Assembly: GCA_026770025.1 (NCBI GenBank)
Contig: JAMXDE010000014.1
Coordinates: forward strand, 1,054,001-1,118,000
Reading direction: 5' to 3'
Origin: Craspedostauros australis
Lineage: Eukaryota > Bacillariophyta > Bacillariophyceae > Mastogloiales > Achnanthaceae
DNA length: 64,000 nt
Shown here: positions 33,206 to 44,266 of the stretch, one piece after another
How positions within the stretch are numbered: the first letter of the stretch is position 1
Layout of the letters: each line of letters begins with the position of its first letter
Notes under the pieces: generated by a model
Databases searched by the model: none
The model's input: the letters and a program-made list of their open reading frames with translations, nothing else
What the model was told of the DNA's origin: nothing
Made by a program: the position numbers and the translations under genes

Positions 33206-35470
33206 ATGGACGTTGACGAAGATGAGTACTTCGCGTCGCTGGGCGGGAGCCTCATGAAGGACCTGCTGGCCGATCTGGCCGTGGGGGATGGCGACTTTTC
33301 GTTGGAGCAGCTCGAGAAGGAGCTGTCGACGTTGGACAGGGACTTCAACTACGAGGTAGGCGATGCTGCTCCGCCAGGATTGTCCGCAGCATCGCTGGTG
33401 GTGTCGGCGCAGGGACAGTCCAACGATGGCGCTGAGGTCAATACCGGTGCGCCGGGGCAGTCGTCGCTCGATGCGTGGAGCCTGTCCTTGGAGAAGTTCA
33501 CCGCCATGTCTCTGGAGGAGGACTTTCTGGCCGCGGATTCCGTTCGCAAGCAGCAGCTTCAGTCACCTGTGGCGAGCACGATGTTGTCTGATGATGAGAT
33601 GCGGTCTGTGGAGGACTACGACGTCCTCGAAAAGCCCATGCTGGCTCCACCTCCTGGGATGGCCACATCCGCAGCGGCGGGAGACGCCAGCAACAAGACC
33701 GATTCCAAGAGCTTGCTGTCTCCGACCGATTTGTTGAGCGAGGCAACGAAGAAGGCCGAGGATGGCGAACAGAAGCAAAAGCAGAAACAACGCGCGCAAG
33801 ACGTTGGTCCGACGCATGTGGCCGGCGCCGCCCCGGTGCAAGTCAATATCGTGGAGCAAACGATCGAGGGACTCGTCAAAAATCAAACCATTCCAGATCA
33901 GGCTCAAGCACAAGCAGCAAAAGCATCAGAAGAAGAAGCCAAACATGAGCCTGCTGAACCTTCATCCGCATCCCAGGCCATGCCTCCAGGCGCACCTGCC
34001 GCAACTTCCCAGCCACCACCGCCAAACATGGGCGGTCAAGGACCAGTTGTCATGCCTCCCTTCGCAATGCATCCAGGACATCATCCAGGACAACATCCAG
34101 GACACCACCCCATGCAGCATCACCCGCACATGCAACACATGGCACCAGGGATGATGCCACCACCGATGCTGCACGGTATGCCACCGCATATGATGCCACA
34201 CGGAGTGCCAGTCCCCTTCCCACCTCAGATGGCAATGCCAGGTATCGTCGCCATGCCTATGCACCCGATGCAACCGCCTCCTCCTCACGGTCATGGTCCA
34301 GCACATTCGAACCAGCAACCACCGCAGCACATTCAGATTCCCATGCAAAGAGGGATGCCGCCACAGGCACAGATGCAGGTCCAGATGCAACCAGGAATGC
34401 CAGGCCCGATGTCAATGCCGGGGAGCGCACCAATGCAAGCCCCAGTTCCAGTGCCACCGCAGGCACAATCACAGGTGCAAACACAAGGACCGGCGCCGAT
34501 GAGAAAGATGCCATTCTGCAACATCCATCCTGCCGCACCGCCTATCCTCGCGGCGGATATCACCAGCTCGGCCATGGCAGCGAGGGATATTTCCTTCGTT
34601 GTCCATGCCATCATGAAACCAATCCTTTTGCAAGAACAAACAGGCGATGACTATTTCTCCAATTTCATGCTGAAGCGATTTTCGGCCCCGAAGGTGAAAC
34701 CTCGGCAGTCGCCTGACGACAACGCCATGAGCAAGGAGATGCTGTCAAGAGCGCTCAAGTCCAAGGAGTGGGCAAGCGGCAAGCCGGTGCTAGGCCACAC
34801 CAAAAAAGCGGACACGTTCCGACCACGCGCATTGATTGCAACATCCGCAAAACCCACCGCTCCGGATTCAGCAAGCAAACAACGCTCCAGTCTCTGGAAG
34901 GCCAGAATCATCTGCGACCAAGTGCAGCAGGCCTTCCATAATGTGGTCAAGATCTGGGACAGCTCACCCCAGGGACGAGCCATGCCGCAGATGCAGCCGC
35001 ACCTCATGAAAATCATGAAGTGTCTCGGTATGACCATGATCGACACCGAGTACCTGGTAGATGTAGAGGCCGTGAAGCTGTTTCTGAAGCTCGGCAAGGG
35101 CCGTGCACTGTTGGCGAGGATCCTTGAGCGCGCCATCCTTCCACCCAACGCCGTGCAGGCGTTGCTCCCAGGCGTGTTCGGCGTGCTGCTATCCATGGAT
35201 TACGAGGCAGATGAGACGGATGACCGAATCTTTGGTGCCATCTCTCGAGTTGTGCAGAACCTGGATCTGTCGGGTCCATGCCTCCTGTCGACCGTGTACG
35301 AAGTGCAAGCCAACGCGCGCGCTGCCCTGTCAACATCGGTTCGGATGCAGTGCGTCCATTCCCTGTTGCAAAAGGGATCGCAAAAGTTCGAGAAGGAATC
35401 ATCGAAAGACTTGCAGGCTGAATGGTCCGAGGCCGAAAGTGAATTCCTCAAGATCTTGCAAACGATTTAG
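33206..35470 (+). CDS. PAT1: PAT1 homologue, mRNA decapping activator
   Basis: A 754-aa protein. The ATG at 33206 begins MDVDEDEYFASLGGSLMKDL, an acidic N-terminus like the DDX6-binding end of PAT1 proteins. The middle (about residues 250-430) is Pro/Met/His/Gln-rich, with HHPGQHPGHHP repeats and many MPP/PPM steps, typical of the disordered scaffold that drives P-body assembly. From about residue 435 comes the PAT1 domain: MPFCNIHP, then AARDISFVVHAIMKPIL and DDYFSNFMLKRF. A helical repeat domain follows (KGRALLARILERAILPPNAV). PAT1 links the DDX6/Dhh1 helicase, Lsm1-7 and Dcp2 to promote decapping of deadenylated mRNA in the cytoplasm. Single exon. Family assignment rests on the C-terminal domain. 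Confidence 0.82.
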   Translation: MDVDEDEYFASLGGSLMKDLLADLAVGDGDFSLEQLEKELSTLDRDFNYEVGDAAPPGLSAASLVVSAQGQSNDGAEVNTGAPGQSSLDAWSLSLEKFTAMSLEEDFLAADSVRKQQLQSPVASTMLSDDEMRSVEDYDVLEKPMLAPPPGMATSAAAGDASNKTDSKSLLSPTDLLSEATKKAEDGEQKQKQKQRAQDVGPTHVAGAAPVQVNIVEQTIEGLVKNQTIPDQAQAQAAKASEEEAKHEPAEPSSASQAMPPGAPAATSQPPPPNMGGQGPVVMPPFAMHPGHHPGQHPGHHPMQHHPHMQHMAPGMMPPPMLHGMPPHMMPHGVPVPFPPQMAMPGIVAMPMHPMQPPPPHGHGPAHSNQQPPQHIQIPMQRGMPPQAQMQVQMQPGMPGPMSMPGSAPMQAPVPVPPQAQSQVQTQGPAPMRKMPFCNIHPAAPPILAADITSSAMAARDISFVVHAIMKPILLQEQTGDDYFSNFMLKRFSAPKVKPRQSPDDNAMSKEMLSRALKSKEWASGKPVLGHTKKADTFRPRALIATSAKPTAPDSASKQRSSLWKARIICDQVQQAFHNVVKIWDSSPQGRAMPQMQPHLMKIMKCLGMTMIDTEYLVDVEAVKLFLKLGKGRALLARILERAILPPNAVQALLPGVFGVLLSMDYEADETDDRIFGAISRVVQNLDLSGPCLLSTVYEVQANARAALSTSVRMQCVHSLLQKGSQKFEKESSKDLQAEWSEAESEFLKILQTI

Positions 35471-36580
35471 AGGAGGCGGTGAATCGTTGGTGGGCCACGG
35501 AAGGCGCAGCCGCTCTGCGGAGCAAGCATGGGACGTCGGCAAACGGTTTGCGAACTGATCAAGGGCCATAACACGAAGCAATACAGTACAAAAGCACCGC
35601 TACTTGTACCATACATACGCAGGTATCATACCATACGATAAGCGTCAAGGGAGAAGAAGCTGGTCGTACCGCAACACAAAGCATGAAACAGGCACGATGT
35701 GCGAAGATGAAAATGAGCACAGACGAAGAGACTCAGACACACAAGGAGATGTAGCAATAGGCAAGTTATTCAAATTCAATTCCATCATACTCGTCCTGTT
35801 ATGTGGGGGGAGGTCCATGTGGCAAGGGGCTCCACCTGAACGAGTATGTAGTTGTACTGTATGACAAGTCGTGCACACGGGTAACGAGACAGCACCATCG
35901 CCAGACGGCTTCGCGAACATCGTCATTGGAGGATCTCTCCCTCGTTGGGCTGCCTGGTTCCGCCATGTTTCGCCACGATCACTAAGGGGGAGATTGACTT
36001 TGTCATCCCCTTTTTCTGGTACCATCAATCATTTTAGGGGTTGATGATTTCATGTACCCCCTTTTCACGGACGCGAAGAATGGGATTGCCGACGTCATCA
36101 CGATCATAGATCGTGGAAGCATGTTGAATCTGCGTGACGTCACGCCCTTCACAAGGCGATCCTGCTTCTCCACAAAAACGCAGACTTTTGGCACAGCGAG
36201 TGTTGATGTCTTCGTTGTCGTCATCATCGCCTTTGATGTCACGAGGGAAGATCTCTTGGACGTCGCAAAGAAACAAAAGAGAAAACACAGAGGAAGGCAA
36301 AAACAAGGGTGACACAAATCATACCGCAGTCGTACCCACTCGTTGTTGTCTTGGTGCTAATACAGAAGAAGCCAACGAGGGCAAGAGGAACGCTCACCCA
36401 CAAACTCATCATAGGTCGTACATCGATCAATCAACCAATCGAGCAACTCATCTAGCCATTCAGCCATTCAGCCATCCAGTGATAAAGTAGAGGAACTGCC
36501 TGCGGAAAGAACAACATCGCAATCCCACAGAACGAAGATACCTCCCTCACTGCCCCGAGCGTTAAGACCAATACAGCACC
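35471..36580. other. Tandem intergenic spacer
   Basis: 1.1-kb spacer between PAT1 and the aminotransferase gene. I see only short unsupported frames. Confidence 0.5.
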
Positions 36581-38475
36581 ATGTTGCTTCGATCCATTAC
36601 ATCCACAGCCGCTCGGAGAGCGTTCAGATCGGCCGCTCCTTCCTGCGTGGCTGGCACACGATTCTTGTCAACCCCATCAGGCACCAGCTCTGATGACCTC
36701 TCCTACGACATCGTGAAGAAGGAAGACATGGGAGAGTACAAAGAGTACTCCGTCATCTTCACAAACAGATCTCTCAATCTCATGTCGGATCCCTTCCAGA
36801 AGGTCATGAGGGATCTCAACCAGCTGCTCAAGAAAACGTACAACGCAGACAAGGTGGCCATCATCCCAGGGTGAGTCGGACTCTCTGGTGTTCCTGCTTT
36901 CTGTTGAGCCTCCGCACTGTTACGTTTGTCTATTACTGCGTATTGGTGGCATGCGCCGGACACAGAACCGTCCACATTGATGCCCCTCTCTTGGCGCTGG
37001 TGTTGCTTGGACTTTCAAGGTGAAGTCGGATGTTGCACTTGCATGGTACACACGTGCTGAGATTCCCTGGAGAGAGTGTCTCCTTCACTTCCGAGCCGTC
37101 GTGCGACTCTTGGTAGGGTGCAGTTTCACATTTCGCGTTCTGCTTTCCATTTCGTGCGTTGTTTCGCATCCTCGTTCCTTGTGTGTCGCCAAGGCATTTT
37201 CATCACAGCAAGCTGAGACTGACACGGTTCGCTTCCCTTTTGCTGTTCGCCGTTTCGTTGAAAACCATCACTCATCGCTCGCCGCTCAACCCCGATGTAA
37301 CCGATTGCAACGCGTGTTCTCATTCGGCGTCCCTCCGTTTGGACACTCTCGTACACCCACACATCCGCGTTGGTGCCTGTCTTATGGCCTGCTCATCCAA
37401 TCGGCCGAACATCGTTTCGTCTTGCGACAATGCCCTGACTTAACTGCACAGATCTGGAACCTACGGCATGGAAGCTGTGGCGCGTCAATTCGCCAACAAT
37501 GAGCACGTGATGGTGATCCGCAATGGCTGGTTTTCATTCCGATGGACCGAGATATTCGACATGGGAGGGGAGAATACCATCCCCAGTTCGCACACCGTCC
37601 TCAAGGCACAGCCAGTGGCCCCTGAGGACCCGAACTCCCCCCACATGCACTACGCCCCGTATCCCATCGATGATGTCGTCAAGAAGATTCACGAGGAACG
37701 TCCCGCCGTCCTGTTTGCGCCGCACGTCGAGACAAGCACTGGTATGATCTTGCCGGATGATTACATCCGACAGGCTGCGGAGGCCATGCACGATATCGGC
37801 GGTTTGTTTGTGTTGGATTGCATCGCGTCCGGAACAGTGTGGGCAGATATGAAGGATCTGGGAGTGGACGTCGTCATCAGCGCACCGCAGAAGGGTTGGA
37901 CTGGTCCAGCGTGCGCCGCGCTTGTCATGATGTCCGATGCGGCAGCCAAGAAGATGCAGACGACGGACGAGACCTCCTTCTCGATGAGTCTCAAGAGATG
38001 GTCGGCCATCATGCAGACCTACGAGAATGGCGGATTCGGATATCACACCACCATGCCCACCGACTCACTGCGCGATTTCCACGAAATTTCCGTGGAGACT
38101 TTGAAGTTTGGCTTGCCGGAACTCAAGCAGGCGCAGTACGACCTCGGTACAGCCGCGCGAGATGCTCTGAACAGCCGAGGACTTACAAGCGTGGCGGCAC
38201 CAGGCTTCCAGGCTCCAGGCGTGCTCGTCTACTACTCTCCCATCGGCGCGGACAACCCAGTCATGATGAACCGATTCAAGGACAACGGCCTCCAAATCGC
38301 CATGGGCGTGCCGTGGCGTATCGATGAGCCAGAGGGCCTGAAGACGTTCCGCATCGGACTGTTTGGTTTGGACAAGATGGGCAACATCGATCCCACCGTC
38401 GACGTGCTCACATCGGCTCTGGACAATGTTCTCAACGAGAGTGGCCACACAGTGCCAGAAACGTCAGCTGCGTAA
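36581..38475 (+). CDS. Class V aminotransferase (alanine-glyoxylate/serine-pyruvate type), mitochondrial
   Basis: Exons 36581-36870 and 37452-38475 (donor GTGAGT, acceptor CAG) give 437 aa. The N-terminus MLLRSITSTAARRAFRSAAP is an Arg/Ser-rich, acid-free mitochondrial presequence ending near RFLST. The PLP-dependent class V core follows: the phosphate/cofactor loop IIPG-SGTYGMEAVARQFA is rebuilt exactly by splicing. FVLDCIASGTVWADMKDLGV supplies the Asp contacting the pyridine nitrogen, and VVISAPQKGWTGPACAALV holds the Schiff-base Lys. The C-terminal domain ends with FRIGLFGLDKMGNIDPTVDV. Family enzymes transaminate glyoxylate or hydroxypyruvate with alanine or serine, which in diatoms would fit photorespiratory metabolism in mitochondria. 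The substrate is not determined by sequence. Confidence 0.85.
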
Positions 38476-39230
38476 AGAGGTTCACACCAACTCTCTTCCT
38501 CACGCACACGCACAGACAACAGATAGAGTACTTGTATGTATGAGTAACATACAAGCAGGGCAGCACTATCCAGTGTGCGACACGATGGCATCATGACACT
38601 ACCATAGTTGTAAGCGCTCTATTTTCATTTTGCTTCTAACACGGGATGCTTGTGGGTAACCCATCTACCATGCGTGCTCGTACGCGCCCCACAAATAGAT
38701 AATCTACTATACGACCTAACCCAATTGCATACCACACAACCATTATACACACGAGCACTCATCCTGATACACACACACACACACGCTCTCTCTCTCAAAA
38801 TATAGTAGTGCATTGGATCGCTCCCTGTCGTGTCAGCTTATCGTCAAGTGAGTATCAATCGATGCCCTCTGTCTCTGCACCTATTCTGAACACAAAAGAT
38901 CGGGGCTGTTCTGTTCCCTCTCGCCGCGTGTTGCGGAGCGGCAAAGAAGAAATCGAGTTTCGCCATTTTGGTTGGTTGGTTGGGTCGAAGGAGTCATTGG
39001 ATGGAGACGGTGAGAAACATGTCCGTTTTGATCAGTGTTTGTGTTTGTGTACAACGCATGCCCAAGGTGATCCATGGACAGAGAAGGTTCCGTATTTGGT
39101 CAAGTGTGTAGCCAACGGCAACGACGACGTCCCCACCCATCCTCATCACAATGACGAGACGAGAGGCATCGAGCTGAACAGAAACCTCAACAAGGAACGG
39201 AACAGATCAACGTCAACAGAAGTAACAACG
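38476..39230. other. Tandem intergenic spacer
   Basis: Spacer between the aminotransferase and CDK genes, with an (AC)n run at 38769-38784. An ATG in frame with the CDK at 38808 would add 141 non-conserved residues; I take it as 5' UTR. Confidence 0.5.
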
Positions 39231-40777
39231 ATGTCGGGGAACGACAGCAGGAACCGAAACTCCGCCTCGCACAGAAGCAGTGGAGACGCTAGCGATGATG
39301 AACCGCCGCTTGAGGGATACGAGAGGTAAGATCCGCAGATCTCTTCTCTTGGGTGGAGGATAGAGAGGCTGAAGACTGATCGTGGAGCACTCCCACGTCC
39401 AGGGAGGGGGGTTCGGAGTCACAGAAAGAGGGACGGAGAAGGACACAATGCTGTTGTTCATTGCAGCCCCACATTAACCTGGGTCTTGTTCCGCTAGAGC
39501 TGCATTGGTGAGCGAACGCGCCTGCCAAAGAGCGCTCTGGAGAACGATTTCGACATCAAGAGCATGCAGCCGTCCGGAGGGGCGAAGCTCCTGCATTTCT
39601 TCCTCCCTTTCATCCATTCATTCATTCTTCTACTGATCTTTCATCTCCTTGTATCTCCGATATGCGCTTCGTTCGTTTGACTCAATATGTTTTGATTTGA
39701 TCCGATTCTGCACATGGCCGCTTGCGCGACTGCGGATGCTTTCCCATACCACTTGTATTCCGGCTCTCATTATTCTATTATTATACCTACGATGCATACG
39801 AATTCCATTGCTACGCCATACAATACTCAACCCGGCTACTGGGACGATTGGGGAATGTGAACGTTGTTGGATGGGGCACGAGCAGAACGGACATGATCGG
39901 ACAGGGAGCGTACGGCATCGTGTACAAAGGAAAGAAGGATGACACCGGTGAGACTGTGGCGATCAAGCGCATCCCATTCGCGGACGCCACGCCAGAAGGA
40001 GGCGTTCCGTGCAATGTGATCCGAGAGATTTCGCTGCTTCGTGAGCTGGACCACCCCAACGTGGTCAAGCTGCTCGACATCATCCAGGCTCACCCCGGAG
40101 GCTTGTACTTGGTGTTTGAGTACGTCGCGCATGACTTGAAGACCTACATGGATCAATTTCAAACTTCGGACGACATCTCCGATCGCGTTGGTCTGCCGCA
40201 GGACACAGTCCGCAGCTTCCTGCGACAGATCATCGACGGCGTCGGTTGCTGTCACACTCACAGAATCTTGCACAGAGATTTGAAGCCTCACAACCTGCTC
40301 ATCACGGCGGATGGAAAGCACGTCAAGCTGGCTGACTTTGGTTTGGCACGCCTATCGGCAATCCCCAATGGCCCGTACACATTCGAGGTCGTCACGCTGT
40401 GGTATCGAGCTCCGGAGCTGTTGCTGGGATCGAATCGCTACTCCACATCTGTGGATGTCTGGAGTATCGGCTGCATATTCGCCGAGATGGCAACGGGAAT
40501 GCCGCTCTTCCCGGGTCGTTCCGACATCGACCAGCTCTTCAAGATCTTCCAACGGCAGGGCACCCCCAACCGTGACACATGGCCAGGCGTCGTCCGTCTG
40601 CCACATTACAACCCCGAGTTCCCGCAATGGAGAGAACGCCCCATCACAGAGCACGTGCCACCCAGCGACTTGGGAGGCAGGCACGGAGCTAATCTTTTGG
40701 AGCAGCTCCTGTACTACGACCCAGACCGCCGCATCGCATGCAAAACATCTCTCCAGCATCCGTACTTCAGAGAGTAA
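39231..40777 (+). CDS. Cyclin-dependent kinase with PCNVIRE helix
   Basis: Exons 39231-39325 and 39886-40777 (donor GTAAGA, acceptor CAG) give 328 aa. Exon 1 encodes a Ser/Arg/Asp-rich head and LEGYER; splicing continues TDMIGQGAYGIVYKGK, restoring the glycine loop with the Tyr inhibited by Wee1-type kinases. All kinase motifs are present: AIKRI, the cyclin-binding helix GGVPCNVIREISLLREL, HRDLKPHNLL, ADFGLARL, a T-loop YTFEVVTLWYRAPELLLG with the activating Thr, DVWSIGCIFAEM and a C-terminal HPYFRE. The canonical PSTAIRE is replaced by PCNVIRE, so the cyclin partner and the CDK subclass are uncertain. The product is a Ser/Thr kinase acting in cell cycle or transcription. Confidence 0.9.
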
Positions 40778-41295
40778 GCAGGACGTCATTGGTATGTCGC
40801 TGGCACATCGTTGGTACATCATCGGGGGGCGATTCGTCAGTGCCAAGCACTACTATCTCACTCTATACGTACCATGTGTACGGCTACTTATGACAGGGCG
40901 CACCATTCTCTTCAGACAACTCCGTACGTAAACAATTCTAAATGCAACAATGTAGACTAGTTGAGAGAGGGTAGACGAATATCGATGCGGTGCAGTACGG
41001 TACAGTACAGTACAGTATCGTGTCCATGACTCTCTCGAGGTTCTTGAGTAGTATGCTGGCAAGTGCTGACTCATGTCGTGTCCGTTTGGAGGCATCAAAT
41101 TGACACTGCTCTACTCTATGAGTTTTACAATCATCGTGGCCGATCGTGTAATCGTGCTCGTAGAGTCATGAAATTGTACTAATACGTCGTATGTAGCATG
41201 CTCGCTACACTCCATTCATGCATCTATCCACCCATCTAACTCGTTCTCTGGAGAGAGAGAGAGAGCCGTCTACAACTATCGGTTGCCCCATGTGC
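40778..41295. other. Convergent intergenic spacer
   Basis: Spacer between the CDK (+) and ALG3 (-) genes, expected to hold both 3' UTRs. It contains a tandem GGTACAGTACAGTACAGTA-type stretch near 40995. No gene. Confidence 0.55.
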
Positions 41296-42639
41296 TTAGC
41301 TTGACTTCTTTGCGGAACCATCTTGCTGCTGTCGCCTTTGATCAGTCTCGTCCTCATCTGGCAGCACCATGATATGAGGTACCAGCGTTGCGAAGTGAGC
41401 AACCTGCAGCATCATCGACGATGTCGGAGTGGCGGGGAACGTCAGATACGCCAGCTCGATCACGAGAAGGATCACGAATCGTGCTGCGAGCGGGTGCGCG
41501 TTGGATGTCCACAGCAGGAATGGAAGCGATGGGAAGTACCAGCTGTAGAACTGGTAGTGCAACGTGCGCGCGCAGCAAATCCCAACAAAGTTGGACACGA
41601 AGAGGATGGACAGGATACCCTTGGGCGAGAGGATCCATTCCTTCCGTCTGTTCTGGTGGATGCGGTAGTGGTAGATGACGAGAAGAGACAGATGCAATGT
41701 CAGCAGCAGCAATGCCCACCTCGATGAAAGGAAGGTCTGCTCGTCCAAGAACTTAAAATTGACCGTCCATTTGTAGGTGAACTTGCGGTCCAGCTCAAAC
41801 GCTTTCCGGAGGTACGACACGGGATACGTCGCCAGAAAAGGCGCGCCCAGAATGACCTGCGTGAAGCCACAGATGGCCAGCCGCGGGATGGTCCATTTGG
41901 GCGATGCCTGGATGAGAAGGTACAGCAATCCCGGGGCGAATAGAAGGACGTTCATTTTCAGGGAGACTGCGATCGAAAAGAAGAAGCACCCGATGTTCCA
42001 TCTGTGATTCATGAAGCAGAGGAATGATGCGAGCGCCACCATCATCGTGGGAGCGTCATTGAACAGTCGCAGGAGAAAGATCGAATGGTATCGCTTGGAC
42101 AAGCAAAGGCATCCCATCGCCACGCGCATGAGCCACACCTGATGGTTCGTACTGCTTCCACTATTGCTGCTGCTGCTGCTGCTGGCGTTGGTGTTGATGT
42201 TGATGTTGGATGATCCGACCTTTTGCTGCCTTTGCCAACGGACGACGCAGGTGTAGAGCGAGAAGACAATGGCCTGCGACATGACGTAGAGGAAGAGGAA
42301 TATGATCTGAGCCTTCGGAATGTCCTCATCCGTTATCGATTTCAATGCACCGTACAGATAGAGGAATCCAGCCGGGTACACCAAGGGACCTGTGTCACCG
42401 TAGATGTTGCGGTAGTCGTACTCTCCATCCAGCCACATGCCAACCTCCTGCATGTACGCGATCCAGTCGATCTCCGTGTACGGGACCTTCCACACGATGA
42501 TGACTCCAAGCAAGAACTCCGCCAGCAGGAGCATCAGCATGAACGGGATGTCCCACTGGGATTTCGCAAGCTCGTGGTACGCTTTCATCAGCGCGCTGCC
42601 GCCGCTGCCGCTGTTCTGAGTGCTGGCTGCCGTCGACAT
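41296..42639 (-). CDS. ALG3: Dolichyl-P-Man:Man5GlcNAc2-PP-dolichol alpha-1,3-mannosyltransferase
   Basis: A 447-aa, single-exon multipass ER membrane protein. I chose the ATG at 42639 (MSTAASTQNSGSGG); an in-frame ATG 75 bp upstream would add a non-conserved leader. Hallmarks of ALG3: YTEIDWIAYMQEVGMWLDGE, then YDYRNIYGDTGPLVYPAGFL. SKRYHSIFLLRLFNDAPTMM, FSIAVSLKMNVLLFAPGLLY, and FTYKWTVNFKFLDEQTFLSS follow. The enzyme adds the first mannose on the lumenal side of the ER during lipid-linked oligosaccharide synthesis, using Dol-P-Man, so the organism should make full-length N-glycan precursor. Poly-Ser at 42165-42185 is an unusual loop insertion. Confidence 0.93.
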   Translation of the reverse strand: MSTAASTQNSGSGGSALMKAYHELAKSQWDIPFMLMLLLAEFLLGVIIVWKVPYTEIDWIAYMQEVGMWLDGEYDYRNIYGDTGPLVYPAGFLYLYGALKSITDEDIPKAQIIFLFLYVMSQAIVFSLYTCVVRWQRQQKVGSSNININTNASSSSSSNSGSSTNHQVWLMRVAMGCLCLSKRYHSIFLLRLFNDAPTMMVALASFLCFMNHRWNIGCFFFSIAVSLKMNVLLFAPGLLYLLIQASPKWTIPRLAICGFTQVILGAPFLATYPVSYLRKAFELDRKFTYKWTVNFKFLDEQTFLSSRWALLLLTLHLSLLVIYHYRIHQNRRKEWILSPKGILSILFVSNFVGICCARTLHYQFYSWYFPSLPFLLWTSNAHPLAARFVILLVIELAYLTFPATPTSSMMLQVAHFATLVPHIMVLPDEDETDQRRQQQDGSAKKSS

Positions 42640-44266
42640 CTTATTTGGAGCTTGTTTGTTAGTGTTTGCAATTGTGAGAGGAGCGCAGACCTTGGAATCT
42701 CCTTGTGGCATCACTCTGGCATACGAGTATCAGTACTCGTCCTCGTATTTGTGCTTCATTCGCCGCCGCTCATCTGTTCATCGATCGATGAGCCACGGTC
42801 AGAGAGGTGAATGCCACCGACGAAGCGAACATCAGAAAGGATCCTTTTTGCCACCTTGCGGGTCTTGGATGTTTGGATCGTGTCATCATGGTAGTTGGGA
42901 GCTGTTTCAGTACTCGCGCTGCACATACTCTACCGTTCAACTCAACAAGGACACAGATAGAATGTACTCTTGGCTCCATGTTTTGAGATCAACCCTCCAT
43001 GTCGATAGACTTACTCTGCCACTCATGCCACCCAACTCTAGTCGTATGATACCATTACCAATCTTGTCATTCCACCTGCATGTGCTGGATGTGGAGAATG
43101 CTGTCACTCGGCAAGCATTGTGTGCTCCGGTGATTCAGAAAGTGCTGGGGAGGGAAAAGAAGAAGTGCACTGGAACGCTCTGACAATCCAAGAGAGCACG
43201 TAACTCTACTCCACACTCTCTTGTGCCAGAGAGTATCCAGCATAGTACTCAGTCTGGAGAGTAGCTTGAACTGATCGTCAGTCAGCTCTCTTCCGCAGGA
43301 GATAGAGCACATGCCAAACTATTCTGGCTCCTTTCTCTGGTCCAACCACCACCAAGGAGCTCACATGCCAAACGATGGACGCAACAATGGAATATTGTGC
43401 TCCAACATGATCACCTCCTAATAACTCAAGGATTACATTAGAAATGACGACAACTGCAGCAACATGAGTAACGAGTTTCCAAACCTTGATCGTACATCAT
43501 CAGAACGGTGTGATCGTATGGTTCGCGCTCCTCCATCCAAACCCAAACACCAACCTGGTTCGGCCAGTTTCGACCTGCTTCCACATGTCTCCACGTGGTG
43601 GATTGTTTGTTGGGTTCAGGGAATCGGATGAGGTTTGTGTGGGGGTTGTTCAACCTGCCAAATTTGCGAAATCTGGCCGTTGGAAAGCGCGACTGGCGCG
43701 GAAACAATGCGCCGCGCCATGTTTGACGTGTCGTAAAACTAAATGTGACACAGATACGACATACCCAGTGACGAATGCGAGAGCCAGCCGTGTTCAGGGG
43801 TTTCGATGAGAATTGCTTCCAGCACCTGTTTGGCCACGTGAAGAACAGAGCGACACACATGGAAAATGATCCAAAACAATGCTGAGATCTGCACAACACA
43901 GTGCGCACTTCAACCACCTCTCGGCCGGAATTCGTGGAACACATCGCGCAACTCGATCCAACTCAACGCCACAGCACAACCACACACACCATCACAAGAC
44001 GCCTCAGCGCATTCCCCAACTCCACACATAAACCAGAAGGACGCTCATCGTTTCCCACTCGTCACTTCTCACTTCGTGTTGCACACTTCGCAACCATTCC
44101 CACACATTTTCATCTCTGCACAATTCTTCATTCGGTGAGCTGATCGATCGGTTCATTGATCTTGGGACAAAGGCAAAGAACGACGGAGAGGGGCAAAGCA
44201 GACGGCAAGAATAGCCAACAACATCGCGCGAAACCGCAACTCTCTGACAAAAGAAAAGAAGCAATC
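42640..44266. other. Divergent promoter region
   Basis: 1.6-kb spacer between ALG3 (-) and the Ca2+-ATPase (+). Short frames here show no conserved domain. At 43420-43435 a 16-bp stretch matches the terminal sequence of the LINE. Confidence 0.45.

Noticed and set aside
38808-39230. Upstream ATG extending the CDK by 141 residues
   Set aside because: The added sequence is low in conservation signals and unlike CDK N-termini; the later ATG has a purine-rich A-containing context (ACAACGATG).
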